Assembly (NCBI GenBank): GCA_017521605.1
Contig: JAFXCD010000014.1
Location: 1 to 42,309, forward strand
Direction of reading: 5' to 3'
Length of the DNA stretch: 42,309 nucleotides
From: Lachnospiraceae bacterium
GTDB lineage: Bacteria > Bacillota > Clostridia > Lachnospirales > Lachnospiraceae
In this document: one piece after another, positions 35,016 to 42,178 of the stretch
Numbering within the stretch: the first letter of the stretch is position 1
Layout: each line of letters starts with the position of its first letter
Position numbers and translations under genes: made by a program
The notes under the pieces: generated by a model
What the model saw: the letters and a program-made list of their open reading frames with translations, nothing else
Databases searched by the model: none
Told to the model about the DNA's origin: nothing

Positions 35016-35660
35016 ATGTATAAGATAGTGGGATATTATATTGTTGAAAAAATAACAGCACCTGATTATTTGGAAATAGAGTGCGACGAGATGATAACGG
35101 TAAGTGAATGCTTTTCAGAGATACATCCGGATTTGACTTATTGTTATTTTAGTAATAATCGGAAAAAGGAACGAGTGGAATATTGTAAAAAATGGAATAT
35201 AGATGAAGATAAAGCACTCAAATTGCAAGAGGATATAGATCTTATGTTTCAGAATCGTATAGCAATTGATGGTCGCTTTCTGAGACTTGAGGATGCAAAA
35301 CGAATTTGCAAAGAGTATTTTGATTCCGAGAGATGTGTTATTGTAAGCGTATCAACAACAGAAGAATATTATCAGAAGATAACAGATGATATTATGGAAA
35401 ATTCAAATTCTATAAACGATTTCTTCACAGGTATTTTAGATGAGAATGAGTTTCTTGGTTACGATATATTGGGTTGGGATTGTGGTGGTTTTCATACATT
35501 TCTGTGTAATAGTCTGCATAAAAACGAGGAATTGCTGAAGTTTAACAAGTATTGTTTGTTAGAGAATGATTTTGGATTTGTAGAAGATTTTGCAAAGCAG
35601 ATACAGGGTAAAGGGGAACCGGTGGAATGGATTCCTTGTAGGATTGGGAAGTGTGAATGA
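35016..35660 (+). CDS. Unknown soluble protein, 214 aa
   Basis: I do not recognise this protein. It is acidic, soluble and without a signal peptide or membrane segments. Seen features are an N-terminal MYKIVGYYIVEKI strand, a charged helical middle, and an aromatic/Gly segment FLGYDILGWDCGGFHTFLC (about residues 147-165) with GFVEDFAKQI near the end. The size, acidity and single-domain look recall immunity proteins of polymorphic toxin systems, but no toxin gene is next to it. It starts 6 nt after the ABC permease stop and could be co-transcribed. Two other unknown soluble genes follow. Confidence 0.7.
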   Translation: MYKIVGYYIVEKITAPDYLEIECDEMITVSECFSEIHPDLTYCYFSNNRKKERVEYCKKWNIDEDKALKLQEDIDLMFQNRIAIDGRFLRLEDAKRICKEYFDSERCVIVSVSTTEEYYQKITDDIMENSNSINDFFTGILDENEFLGYDILGWDCGGFHTFLCNSLHKNEELLKFNKYCLLENDFGFVEDFAKQIQGKGEPVEWIPCRIGKCE

Positions 35661-35697
35661 TGAAGCAATGGAAACTTAAGGGTAATGGAGTGAAGAT

Positions 35698-36306
35698 ATG
35701 AAAAAATCTACAAATGTTGTTTTAAATGATGGTAGGGATATTCTGCTTATGGACGATGAGGATATTTCTATATTGATTAACGGGGAGAAAGTATATACTA
35801 TGCCGTATCCAATGGCAGGATATGGTGGTGGTATACTTATTGTTTCACCTGCTGAAAAATATCTTGTTTTTTCTTATTTTTCCGGTCAATCACAGGAAGC
35901 CTTTATTTTATTCGACATTGCCGAGATGGGTTGGAATATAGTTTATGAACATGCGTATTTTGGGGGTGAAGGCAGCAATTATTTTTTCATAAATGATGAG
36001 AAGATTCTTGTTGAGGCGAAAAGAACAGGTTGGTGGAGTAAGGAAGATTCAGAGACAGATATAGAAGGAAAGTCGTACTATGAATTCGGAGAATTAAATT
36101 TTTTGGATATTAATGATGGTAACTTTACGCTGAATAAGATTTTTGTTTATCCCACTGATAGTTGGGAGGAGAATGTAACAGATAATGGATATATAGACGA
36201 TTTAGAAGTTCTTGGGGAAAATAGCTTTTCTTTAAAATTGCCTTGGGGAGTTGAGGAAATAGAACTTTTGACATCAAATATAATTATTCGGTATTTGGGT
36301 GAGTAA
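35698..36306 (+). CDS. Unknown beta-rich soluble protein, 202 aa
   Basis: I do not recognise this protein. It is strongly acidic and predicted by eye to be mostly beta strands (KNVVLNDGRDILLMDD-like start, KYLVFSYFSG, FILFDIAEMGWNIVYEH, NYFFINDEKILVEAKR). This resembles two to three blades of a propeller or an immunity-type beta fold. No signal peptide or membrane segment is present. GGAGTGAAG precedes ATG 35698. Context: second of three unknown small acidic proteins in a row, followed by gene debris. Confidence 0.7.
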   Translation: MKKSTNVVLNDGRDILLMDDEDISILINGEKVYTMPYPMAGYGGGILIVSPAEKYLVFSYFSGQSQEAFILFDIAEMGWNIVYEHAYFGGEGSNYFFINDEKILVEAKRTGWWSKEDSETDIEGKSYYEFGELNFLDINDGNFTLNKIFVYPTDSWEENVTDNGYIDDLEVLGENSFSLKLPWGVEEIELLTSNIIIRYLGE

Positions 36307-36460
36307 TAAGGTGGAGAATGTAGATTACACAGAACCGGAAAACCAAGTGTATGCTTATGAGGACATTGTAATTCAATGTGGGCGGATATTATGACTCACG
36401 AAATGCGGAAGGAATGTCAGTTCAAAACGGAAGATGAAGTTTTGGGAGAGGTAATAAAGA
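36307..36460 (+). pseudogene. Gene debris: two short overlapping reading frames
   Basis: Two tiny frames (36311-36394, 27 codons from GTG; 36391-36468, 25 codons from ATG) overlap at ATGA. Both have plausible coding-like composition but no recognisable family. The second runs into the next gene start. They look like remnants of one or more small genes of the kind that surround them. Confidence 0.3.
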
Positions 36461-36880
36461 ATGTATGACTATAAACGTTATGATAGGTCGAAATTTATAA
36501 CAGATGAAAGTGAAATTAAGATTTATGATGAATGTTATGTCCCCATATCCGATGAGAATGATTATGATATGGCAATTTATTTAGAGAAGGGGGCATTGGA
36601 GATTGATGATATAGGGAAGTACAAAATGTCGCTGATAGAACATATTTGTGAACTGGACAATATTGTACAAAAGTATAATTCAATCCGTTACCCTCAAGAA
36701 CTGGATTTTCCGTATGAATTGGTAAATATACATATTGATGGATATGAAGATATGCGTTTAGAGTATTGGGGGTGCATTGTGAATACGCAATTTTATGTTG
36801 GATTCAAAAGGATAGAAAATCAGTTTATTTTAAAAAGTTTTGGTATGGTAAACGATATTCCGGAGGATTGGGATAAGTAA
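36461..36880 (+). CDS. Unknown small acidic protein, 139 aa
   Basis: I do not recognise this protein. It is soluble and acidic with segments DECYVPISDENDYDMAIYLE (about 25-44), SLIEHICELDNIVQKY, LVNIHIDGYEDMRLEYWG and a C-terminal GMVNDIPEDWD. The alternating strand-helix pattern and composition are like small immunity or DUF proteins of toxin loci. AGAGGT lies about 9 nt before ATG 36461. It is followed directly by a truncated GNAT gene, so the neighbourhood has been rearranged. Confidence 0.68.
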   Translation: MYDYKRYDRSKFITDESEIKIYDECYVPISDENDYDMAIYLEKGALEIDDIGKYKMSLIEHICELDNIVQKYNSIRYPQELDFPYELVNIHIDGYEDMRLEYWGCIVNTQFYVGFKRIENQFILKSFGMVNDIPEDWDK

Positions 36881-36890
36881 CAGGGAGTTC

Positions 36891-37055
36891 GTGAAGAGAT
36901 TGACAGATGTTTTTCCGTATTTTATTTTAAGAGACAATGAACCGATTGGATTTATCCAGTATTATATACACGATGAAAAATCTATCGGTCTTGATATGTG
37001 GATAGGGGGTCTAAAGGAAAGAACAATGGTTCCCTTTTATGAGACGGAAACTTGA
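36891..37055 (+). pseudogene. GNAT acetyltransferase fragment, AAC(6')-like
   Basis: A 54-codon frame ending at TGA 37053-37055 encodes PYFILRDNEPIGFIQYY, then IGLDMWIGG, which closely recalls the central strands of aminoglycoside 6'-N-acetyltransferase-like GNAT proteins. The N-terminal strands and the acetyl-CoA loop (Q/RxxGxG/A) are missing, and after IGG the frame departs from the family. It is most likely a decayed gene and gives no resistance. Confidence 0.65.
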
Positions 37056-37071
37056 AGTTGAGCATGAACCA

Positions 37072-37091
37072 TACCCACAAAAAAGTGGGTA
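37072..37091 (+). terminator. Hairpin terminator after the GNAT remnant
   Basis: TACCCAC (37072-37078) pairs with GTGGGTA (37085-37091) around AAAAAA, followed by ATTTTC. Short, with a weak T run. Confidence 0.5.
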
Positions 37092-37142
37092 ATTTTCATC
37101 TTCTGAAAAATAAGATATTGTTTTGTCAGGAGGTGGCGAAAG

Positions 37143-37652
37143 ATGAATGAAGAAGCATTATTATTAATCGATATCCAAAATATTTATTTTACACCGGGGC
37201 CGTTGCTTTTGCATAAGTCGAAGGATGCTGCAAAGAAGGCAGCAAGGGTTCTTGAAAAGTTTAGGGAAGAGAAAAAGCCGGTGGTACATGTGCAACATAA
37301 TTTTAAGGCATTTTCGGGCATAAATAATTTGGTAAAACCAACGGAAAGTGAGAAAATTATACATAAGGACTATCCGAGTTCATTTCTTAAAACAGATCTT
37401 CGGGAATACTTGCAGGAGTTGGGAATTACCAAGCTGGTCGTGGCTGGAATGATGTCGCATATGTGTGTTGATACAACGGTTCGGGCATGTCAGGATTACG
37501 GATACGAGGTGACGGTGATAGAGGATGCCTGTACCACAATGGCGTTGAAGTATGATAAAAGAAAGATTGATGCAGAAACTGTACATGCGGTGTATATGGC
37601 GTCGCTGGCTGAAGGTTTTGCAAAGGTTATGAAGGCAGAGGATTTTTTATGA
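37143..37652 (+). CDS. Isochorismatase-like cysteine hydrolase 1
   Basis: This 169-residue protein of the isochorismatase-like (cysteine hydrolase) superfamily has the Asp of ALLLIDIQN near the N-terminus, a likely catalytic Lys in the KPTESEKIIHKDYPSSF stretch and the nucleophile Cys in VAGMMSHMCVDTTVRA. Relatives hydrolyse amide or ether bonds in nicotinamide, N-carbamoyl compounds or isochorismate; the exact substrate cannot be assigned. AGGAGGTGG precedes ATG 37143. It overlaps the HxlR regulator gene by 4 nt (ATGA), so they are coupled. Confidence 0.9.
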   Translation: MNEEALLLIDIQNIYFTPGPLLLHKSKDAAKKAARVLEKFREEKKPVVHVQHNFKAFSGINNLVKPTESEKIIHKDYPSSFLKTDLREYLQELGITKLVVAGMMSHMCVDTTVRACQDYGYEVTVIEDACTTMALKYDKRKIDAETVHAVYMASLAEGFAKVMKAEDFL

Positions 37653-38053
37653 AAATAAGAGATGACTATACTTGTCCGCTTGAAATTGTTCACGATATTA
37701 TAAAAGGAAAATGGAAAACCATTATTTTATACCAAATGAAAGATGGTCCCAAAGGTTTGTCTGAACTTGAACATGAAATTGAAGGAATTACGCAGAAGAT
37801 GCTTTTGGAGCAACTGAGGGAACTTATCCAATTTGGACTGGTGGAAAAGAAAATGTTCGAAGGATATCCGCTTCATGTGGAGTATTCGATTACTGAAAGA
37901 CGCGGACGGAAAATGATTGAAGCAATAACCATCATGCAAATGGTTGGTATAGATTATATGTTGGAAAAGGGAATGTCAGAGACTCTGATTGAGAAAGGTA
38001 TTTTGACAGAAGAGGAAATTAAATCATTAATGACATTTAGAAAAATGATGTAG
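37649..38053 (+). CDS. HxlR-family winged-helix transcriptional regulator
   Basis: This 134-residue DNA-binding protein is of the HxlR/MarR-like type. It has the family N-terminal Cys-Pro-Leu (YTCPLEIVHDIIKGKWKTIIL, in pieces), recognition helix region LSELEHEIEGITQKMLLEQLRELIQFGLV and the wing with YPLHVEYSITERG. The single Cys is often a redox or electrophile sensor in this family. A C-terminal helix of about 35 residues is longer than average. It lies between two isochorismatase-like genes that it probably regulates. Confidence 0.9.
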   Translation: MKIRDDYTCPLEIVHDIIKGKWKTIILYQMKDGPKGLSELEHEIEGITQKMLLEQLRELIQFGLVEKKMFEGYPLHVEYSITERRGRKMIEAITIMQMVGIDYMLEKGMSETLIEKGILTEEEIKSLMTFRKMM

Positions 38054-38072
38054 AAGGAAAGGTATATAAAGG

Positions 38073-38594
38073 ATGGTTCTTTTAGTTGTAGATACACAAA
38101 AAGCTATTACAAATAGTGATTTATATCAGTTTGAACAGTTTGAAACAAATGTTAAGGAATTGATACATAGAGCTCGCCAAAAAGATATAGAAGTTATTTT
38201 TGTTAGACATGATGACGGTGTTGGATGTGAACTAACAAAAGGCAATGTAGGTTTTGAAATATATGAAGGTTTTCAGCCTATTGATGATGAAATGGTTTTT
38301 GATAAAAATGTAAACAGTTCATTTAAAGATACAGGGTTATTGGAATATTTAAGGGAAAAAGAGAAAAGTACCATTATCATCGTAGGGTTGCAAACGGATT
38401 ATTGTATTGATGCAACTATTAAAGCCGGATTTGAGCATGGTTTTAAAATGATAGTTCCTTCTAATACAAATAGCACATTTGATAATAAGTATATGTCTGC
38501 TGAGCAGACTTACAGTTATTATAACGAATTTATGTGGAACAGAAGATATGCGGAATGTATTTCATTTGAAGAAGCTCTTGAACTAATGGGATGA
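38073..38594 (+). CDS. Isochorismatase-like cysteine hydrolase 2
   Basis: This second cysteine hydrolase of 173 residues is quite different from the first one. It shows VLLVVDTQKAI (catalytic Asp), VIFVRHDDGVG, MVFDKNVNSSF (catalytic Lys region) and IVGLQTDYCIDATIKAGF (nucleophile Cys). This subgroup is common in Firmicutes as orphan hydrolases. It starts 19 nt after the HxlR gene behind AAGGAAAGG, so all three genes probably form one operon. The substrate is unknown. Confidence 0.9.
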   Translation: MVLLVVDTQKAITNSDLYQFEQFETNVKELIHRARQKDIEVIFVRHDDGVGCELTKGNVGFEIYEGFQPIDDEMVFDKNVNSSFKDTGLLEYLREKEKSTIIIVGLQTDYCIDATIKAGFEHGFKMIVPSNTNSTFDNKYMSAEQTYSYYNEFMWNRRYAECISFEEALELMG

Positions 38595-38656
38595 CAAATT
38601 TCGACTTTCTAAGAGTTGAAAGCACGCATGAATTTTACGCATAGTACGGAGGGTAT

Positions 38657-38896
38657 ATGATAAGACCAAGAAAGTCTAACGACCATGATTATTCTATATT
38701 GCTAAAAAAGGGTGAACTAAAAACATTATCGCCAGGAATGAAATACGCTATTTATGAGGATGAAGATGGAAATATACATGGGGAAACTTTATGTTCGACA
38801 TTTGATATAGCAAAAACAAGAGAGGATTATGAAAAACTTTCAGAAGAAAAGCTGGAAGATATTATTTATTGTGGAGAAATGTCAATAGCAAGATAA
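38657..38896 (+). CDS. Small hypothetical protein, 79 aa
   Basis: I do not recognise this protein. It is acidic and soluble, with a central hairpin-like segment LKTLSPGMKYAIYEDEDGNIHGET and a C-terminal helix TREDYEKLSEEKLEDIIY. ACGGAGGG precedes ATG 38657. It is followed by the 3' remnant of a PLP enzyme gene. It may be a small domain protein or another fragment. Confidence 0.6.
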   Translation: MIRPRKSNDHDYSILLKKGELKTLSPGMKYAIYEDEDGNIHGETLCSTFDIAKTREDYEKLSEEKLEDIIYCGEMSIAR

Positions 38897-38930
38897 TAAA
38901 GTAAGCAGGATACTATTTCGGAGGTTTTAA

Positions 38931-39035
38931 TATCAATCAGGTATTACTCCGGATTTGACTCGTTTGTCTGTAGGAATCGAAAATATAGAGGATTTGATTG
39001 CTGATTTGGAACAGGCGTTAGTAAAGATAACTTGA
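38931..39035 (+). pseudogene. C-terminal remnant of a Cys/Met-metabolism PLP enzyme
   Basis: A stop-free stretch encodes [19 protein letters not shown] followed by [13 protein letters not shown] and TGA (39033-39035). This is the hallmark C-terminus of cystathionine gamma-synthase/lyase or O-acetylhomoserine sulfhydrylase (usual form SGVTPDLIRLSVGIE). An in-frame TAA at 38928-38930 closes it upstream, and no start or PLP-lysine region is present. It is a fragment left by a deletion or rearrangement. Confidence 0.8.
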
Positions 39036-39206
39036 TGATATGATTCACATTGAAAGCTTTGAAGTAAGGGATGAGAAATAGGATAAGTAAAAGCGAAAAA
39101 ATGACCAAGACACATCTGTCGGGTAAGGAAAATACGGCATCTCTCACTCTCTGTCGTGTTAATTATCCGGAGATATTGCTATTGTTTTCTCAGAAAGGAG
39201 GCCAAT
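39036..39206 (+). other. Non-coding stretch before the XRE regulator
   Basis: These 171 bases contain no convincing gene; a 60-codon frame at 39071-39253 overlaps the regulator gene and has no family features. A promoter for the regulator must lie here, but no -35/-10 pair stands out. Confidence 0.3.
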
Positions 39207-39788
39207 ATGGATCAGAAAAAAATAGGTTCATTTCTAAGAGAATTAAGAAATGAAAAAAACTTATCTCAAGAACAACTTGCGGAAGAGTTTGGTGTTACTT
39301 CAAGATCTATATCCCGATGGGAAAATGGTAACACAATGCCGGATATTAGTATCATTATTGAACTGGCAGATTTTTATGATGTGGATATACGTGAAATAAT
39401 TCACGGAGAAAGGAAGAGTGAGAATATGGATAAAGAATTAAAAGACACTTTAGTGACCGTTGCAGACTATACGAATAATGAAAACGGAAAGATTATGCAG
39501 TCTGCAGTTAACATGGCAATCGTTGCTTCAATTATATTTGGAATAATAACACCTATTATTTCTTATTGTTACCTTATGTCAGAAAGTTTGCTGATGAATG
39601 TAGCAGTATTCGTTATGTCTTTTGGTATGCTTTACGCAGGCCGTAGTATGTTGACCCTTTTTGAGATGAATGAAAAAATTAGTAAAAAATCTCATAAAGT
39701 ATTAGGAATCATCATTGTTTGTGTTGCACTTTTGTTGATGATAGGAGTTCTTTGTAATGCGCTTCTTAAATTGTTTCATCTGATTTAG
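39207..39788 (+). CDS. XRE-type helix-turn-helix regulator with C-terminal membrane domain
   Basis: This 193-residue protein has an N-terminal HTH_3 domain (residues 5-60: IGSFLRELRNEKNLSQEQLAEEFGVTSRSISRWENG, given in pieces) and, after a charged linker, three hydrophobic segments (about 105-128, 132-150 and 165-190). The layout suits a membrane-tethered regulator sensing an envelope signal. ATG 39207 has an ideal AAAGGAGG 7 nt upstream. An alpha/beta hydrolase gene follows by 17 nt, probably in the same operon. Confidence 0.9.
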   Translation: MDQKKIGSFLRELRNEKNLSQEQLAEEFGVTSRSISRWENGNTMPDISIIIELADFYDVDIREIIHGERKSENMDKELKDTLVTVADYTNNENGKIMQSAVNMAIVASIIFGIITPIISYCYLMSESLLMNVAVFVMSFGMLYAGRSMLTLFEMNEKISKKSHKVLGIIIVCVALLLMIGVLCNALLKLFHLI

Positions 39789-39805
39789 GTTGGAGGTGAA
39801 ACAAT

Positions 39806-40765
39806 ATGAAAAAGAGAATAAAGAAATTTCTTGTTGTAATAGCTGTTTTGATGGTTATCATAATTTTGCCGATTAGTGTTATGGCTGTATGGAATAGCAT
39901 TGAAACAAAAAAAGACTTGGAAGTAATTGCAGGTGCAAAGTATGGAGAGTTTTTTACAAACAGCAATGGTGACAGGGTGAACTATACATTGTATGATAGT
40001 AAATCGGAACAAATAGCTGTTATCATTCCGGGATTAGAATCTGTATCAGCACATTACGAATTTGATGCCCTTGCAATTAAGCTGGCTGATAAATACAAGG
40101 TCGTTGTATATGAACCGCCAGGAGTAGGTCTTAGTGATTGGACTGACACAGAAAGAAGTGTTGAGAATTTTACAAAAGAACTTCATGAATTGATGCAACA
40201 TTTGGGGTATGACAGATATACGATAATTGCACATTCCTTTGCCGGCTTATACTCACTGTATTATACCAATCAATATCCGGATGAAGTGGAAGCTTTCATA
40301 GGAATTGATGCAACAGTACCGGCAGAAATAGAAGAAGCAGACCATGAAGCATATGCAAATGCAAAACGTCTACGAACGATAATGATTAAGTCAGGATTGC
40401 TACGCTTGGCAAGTTCTGAAGAAGTAATTAAGGGCCAGTTTCCAACTGCGAAGGCAGATGAGTTAGAATTGTGCAAAGCACTATGGTGTTCAGCACAGTA
40501 CAATGATATAAGGCTGAATGAGTATAAAAGTATGGTTTCGAATGAAGAAAAGTGTATGAATCTTACATTTCCTGATACCGTGCCTGTCTTGTATATACTT
40601 GCAAATGATACCGTAAGCGAAGATGCGAAATGGGAGCAGCTTCACAAGGACGTAATAACGAATGAGGATAGCAAGGTGTCAATCATTTTAGGGGATCATT
40701 ATCTTCATCAATCCAATTTCCGGGGACTTGTAAATGAAATTACCTCATGGGATGTAAGACATTAG
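39806..40765 (+). CDS. Membrane-anchored or secreted alpha/beta hydrolase
   Basis: The protein has 319 residues. An N-terminal hydrophobic anchor or signal (residues about 7-30) is followed by an alpha/beta hydrolase domain: the oxyanion region IIPGLESVSAHYEFD, YEPPGVGLSDW, nucleophile Ser144 in AHSFAGLYS, and the C-terminal His in GDHYLHQ (His298 or His301). An acidic residue of the triad is likely in the ILANDTVSED segment. It probably acts outside the membrane on a small ester or peptide; the substrate is unknown. GGAGGTGAAAC precedes the ATG. It probably shares an operon with the XRE membrane regulator. Confidence 0.88.
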   Translation: MKKRIKKFLVVIAVLMVIIILPISVMAVWNSIETKKDLEVIAGAKYGEFFTNSNGDRVNYTLYDSKSEQIAVIIPGLESVSAHYEFDALAIKLADKYKVVVYEPPGVGLSDWTDTERSVENFTKELHELMQHLGYDRYTIIAHSFAGLYSLYYTNQYPDEVEAFIGIDATVPAEIEEADHEAYANAKRLRTIMIKSGLLRLASSEEVIKGQFPTAKADELELCKALWCSAQYNDIRLNEYKSMVSNEEKCMNLTFPDTVPVLYILANDTVSEDAKWEQLHKDVITNEDSKVSIILGDHYLHQSNFRGLVNEITSWDVRH

Positions 40766-40885
40766 ATGTCACATAAAATAAAACAGGGTATCTCTTAATA
40801 AATAAGGAATTTGCCGGTGGTGAATTTGAGTTTCTCTCGCTGTCTGGGTTGATATAGATATTCGATTATTTGCAAAAAATTAAAA
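40766..40885 (+). other. Intergenic stretch with possible gene remnant
   Basis: A short open stretch ending at TAG (about 40850-40852) encodes FAGGEFEFLSLSGLI preceded by about ten residues. It has no start codon and could be the tail of a lost gene. Nothing else is recognised before hairpin copy B. Confidence 0.25.
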
Positions 40886-40924
40886 ATAACGCTGCGTGAT
40901 ATATTGCTTGTCACGCAGCGTTAT
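40886..40924 (+). repeat. Hairpin element, copy B, upstream of the MerR-fusion/CPBP operon
   Basis: ATAACGCTGCGTGA (40886-40899) and TCACGCAGCGTTAT (40911-40924) form a 14-bp perfect stem around an 11-nt loop TATATTGCTTG. Relative to copy A at 32662-32698 the loop is almost the same and two stem positions differ in a compensatory way. Similarity continues to the ribosome site (ATATGGTTCTTGAAAGGAGG; copy A has a close match). TTGCTT in the loop and TAATAT (about 40929-40934) are 19 nt apart. Confidence 0.78.
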
Positions 40925-40956
40925 ATACTAATATGGTTCTTGAAAGGAGGCAGGAT

Positions 40957-41259
40957 ATGTCATTAGATACAACAGGAGAACTTGCAAAGAAGTGTAATGT
41001 TTCAGTAAGAACGATTCAGTACTATGATGAAAGAGGTATTCTTGTGCCAACGGATTTGACAGAGTGTGCTGTCTTTTTAGCAAACTATTGGTACAAACGG
41101 ATAGAGTATATTTGTCCGGAATGCCATACCAGATTTCAGCCAAAGAAATTAGAAGCATTCTTTGGAAATCATACGCCAAAGATGAGAAAACTGACTTGTC
41201 CTACTTGTAGGAGAAAAATATGGAGTTTGGAAGTGTATAGAAGAGAGGTAGATGTATAA
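40957..41259 (+). CDS. MerR helix-turn-helix fragment fused to a zinc-ribbon domain
   Basis: This 100-residue protein starts as a MerR regulator (TTGELAKKCNVSVRTIQYYD, then ERGILVPTDLTE, residues 5-36), but the family wing and dimerisation helix are missing. After residue 36 it switches to an unrelated zinc-ribbon segment (37-100) with CPEC (53-56), EAFFGNHTP and CPTC (81-84). It looks like an in-frame fusion of the start of a merR gene with the end of a zinc-ribbon gene. ATG 40957 follows AAAGGAGG. Its stop overlaps the CPBP start by one base (TAATG). Whether it still binds DNA is uncertain. Confidence 0.8.
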   Translation: MSLDTTGELAKKCNVSVRTIQYYDERGILVPTDLTECAVFLANYWYKRIEYICPECHTRFQPKKLEAFFGNHTPKMRKLTCPTCRRKIWSLEVYRREVDV

Positions 41260-42134
41260 TGGAAAAAACAAAAATAAGTAAAAAACAAATTGTGATCTAT
41301 ATGATTGTAGCATTTGTGCTGGCTTGGATTTTGGAAATGATAGCAAGCATTTTCAGTAACAATGGTAATCAAATGATATTTACCGTTGTTATGATGATTA
41401 CCATGTTTATGCCGTTTCTTGGTGTACTCGTGGCAAGAATTCCGCTAAAGGGTATGGGATGGGTACCACATTTGAAAGGTAAACTTCGATATGTGTTCTT
41501 TGCACTTTTGATGCCTGCTTTACTAAGTATCCTTGGTGGTGTCTTGTTCTTTGTGATTTTCCCGGATACATTTGACTCTGAGTTTTTGACGTTAAGAAGT
41601 ATTTTAGAGGAAGCGGGAGCGTTGGAACAGTTCGAAGCACAGGGTATACCAATGTATCTGCTGATTACGTCTGTTCAAGCTGTGACAATTGCACCATTTC
41701 TGAATATGTTTGTCGCATTAGGCGAAGAGGTCGGTTGGAGAGGTGCGCTGTATCCATATTTGAAGGAGAAGCTTGGTGTTACTAAGGGTCGAATTTTGGG
41801 TGGTGCAATCTGGGGTGCATGGCACTGGCCGGTGATGATTTTTGCGGGCTATGAATATGGCAAAGAATATATGGGTGCACCGTTACTGGGGCCAATCGTA
41901 TTCTGTATCGCTACTGTTATGATGGGTGTTTTATTTGACTATGTATATGAAAAGACAGAGACCATCTGGTTGCCATCTCTTATACATGGTGCTACTAATG
42001 CATTTACAATCTTTGCATATCTGGCAAAACCTGAATATTCCAATATGGCAATTCTGGGTCCTGCATATATTGGTGTCATTAGTATGATTCCGATGATTAT
42101 TGTAGCAGTCATAATATGCGTAAAGAAAAAATGA
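41259..42134 (+). CDS. CPBP-family intramembrane metalloprotease (Abi/CAAX type)
   Basis: This 291-residue membrane protein has about eight segments. The three CPBP motifs are present: EEVGWRG (Glu156, Glu157, Arg161), GAWHWPVMIF (His189) and HGATNAF (His243, Asn247). Relatives process prenylated or secreted peptides and often give self-immunity to bacteriocins. The start overlaps the MerR-fusion stop, so translation is coupled. The gene is complete and ends 44 nt before a group II intron begins. Confidence 0.92.
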   Translation: MEKTKISKKQIVIYMIVAFVLAWILEMIASIFSNNGNQMIFTVVMMITMFMPFLGVLVARIPLKGMGWVPHLKGKLRYVFFALLMPALLSILGGVLFFVIFPDTFDSEFLTLRSILEEAGALEQFEAQGIPMYLLITSVQAVTIAPFLNMFVALGEEVGWRGALYPYLKEKLGVTKGRILGGAIWGAWHWPVMIFAGYEYGKEYMGAPLLGPIVFCIATVMMGVLFDYVYEKTETIWLPSLIHGATNAFTIFAYLAKPEYSNMAILGPAYIGVISMIPMIIVAVIICVKKK

Positions 42135-42178
42135 ATTGATTATTAAATTAATATTCAATCTCGCCAACAATTTCAGCT

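Noticed and set aside
39071-39253. 60-codon open frame before the XRE regulator
   Set aside because: It overlaps the regulator start, has no ribosome site and no family-like sequence.
40777-40852. Short frame ending FAGGEFEFLSLSGLI
   Set aside because: No start codon and no recognised family; mentioned only as a possible remnant.
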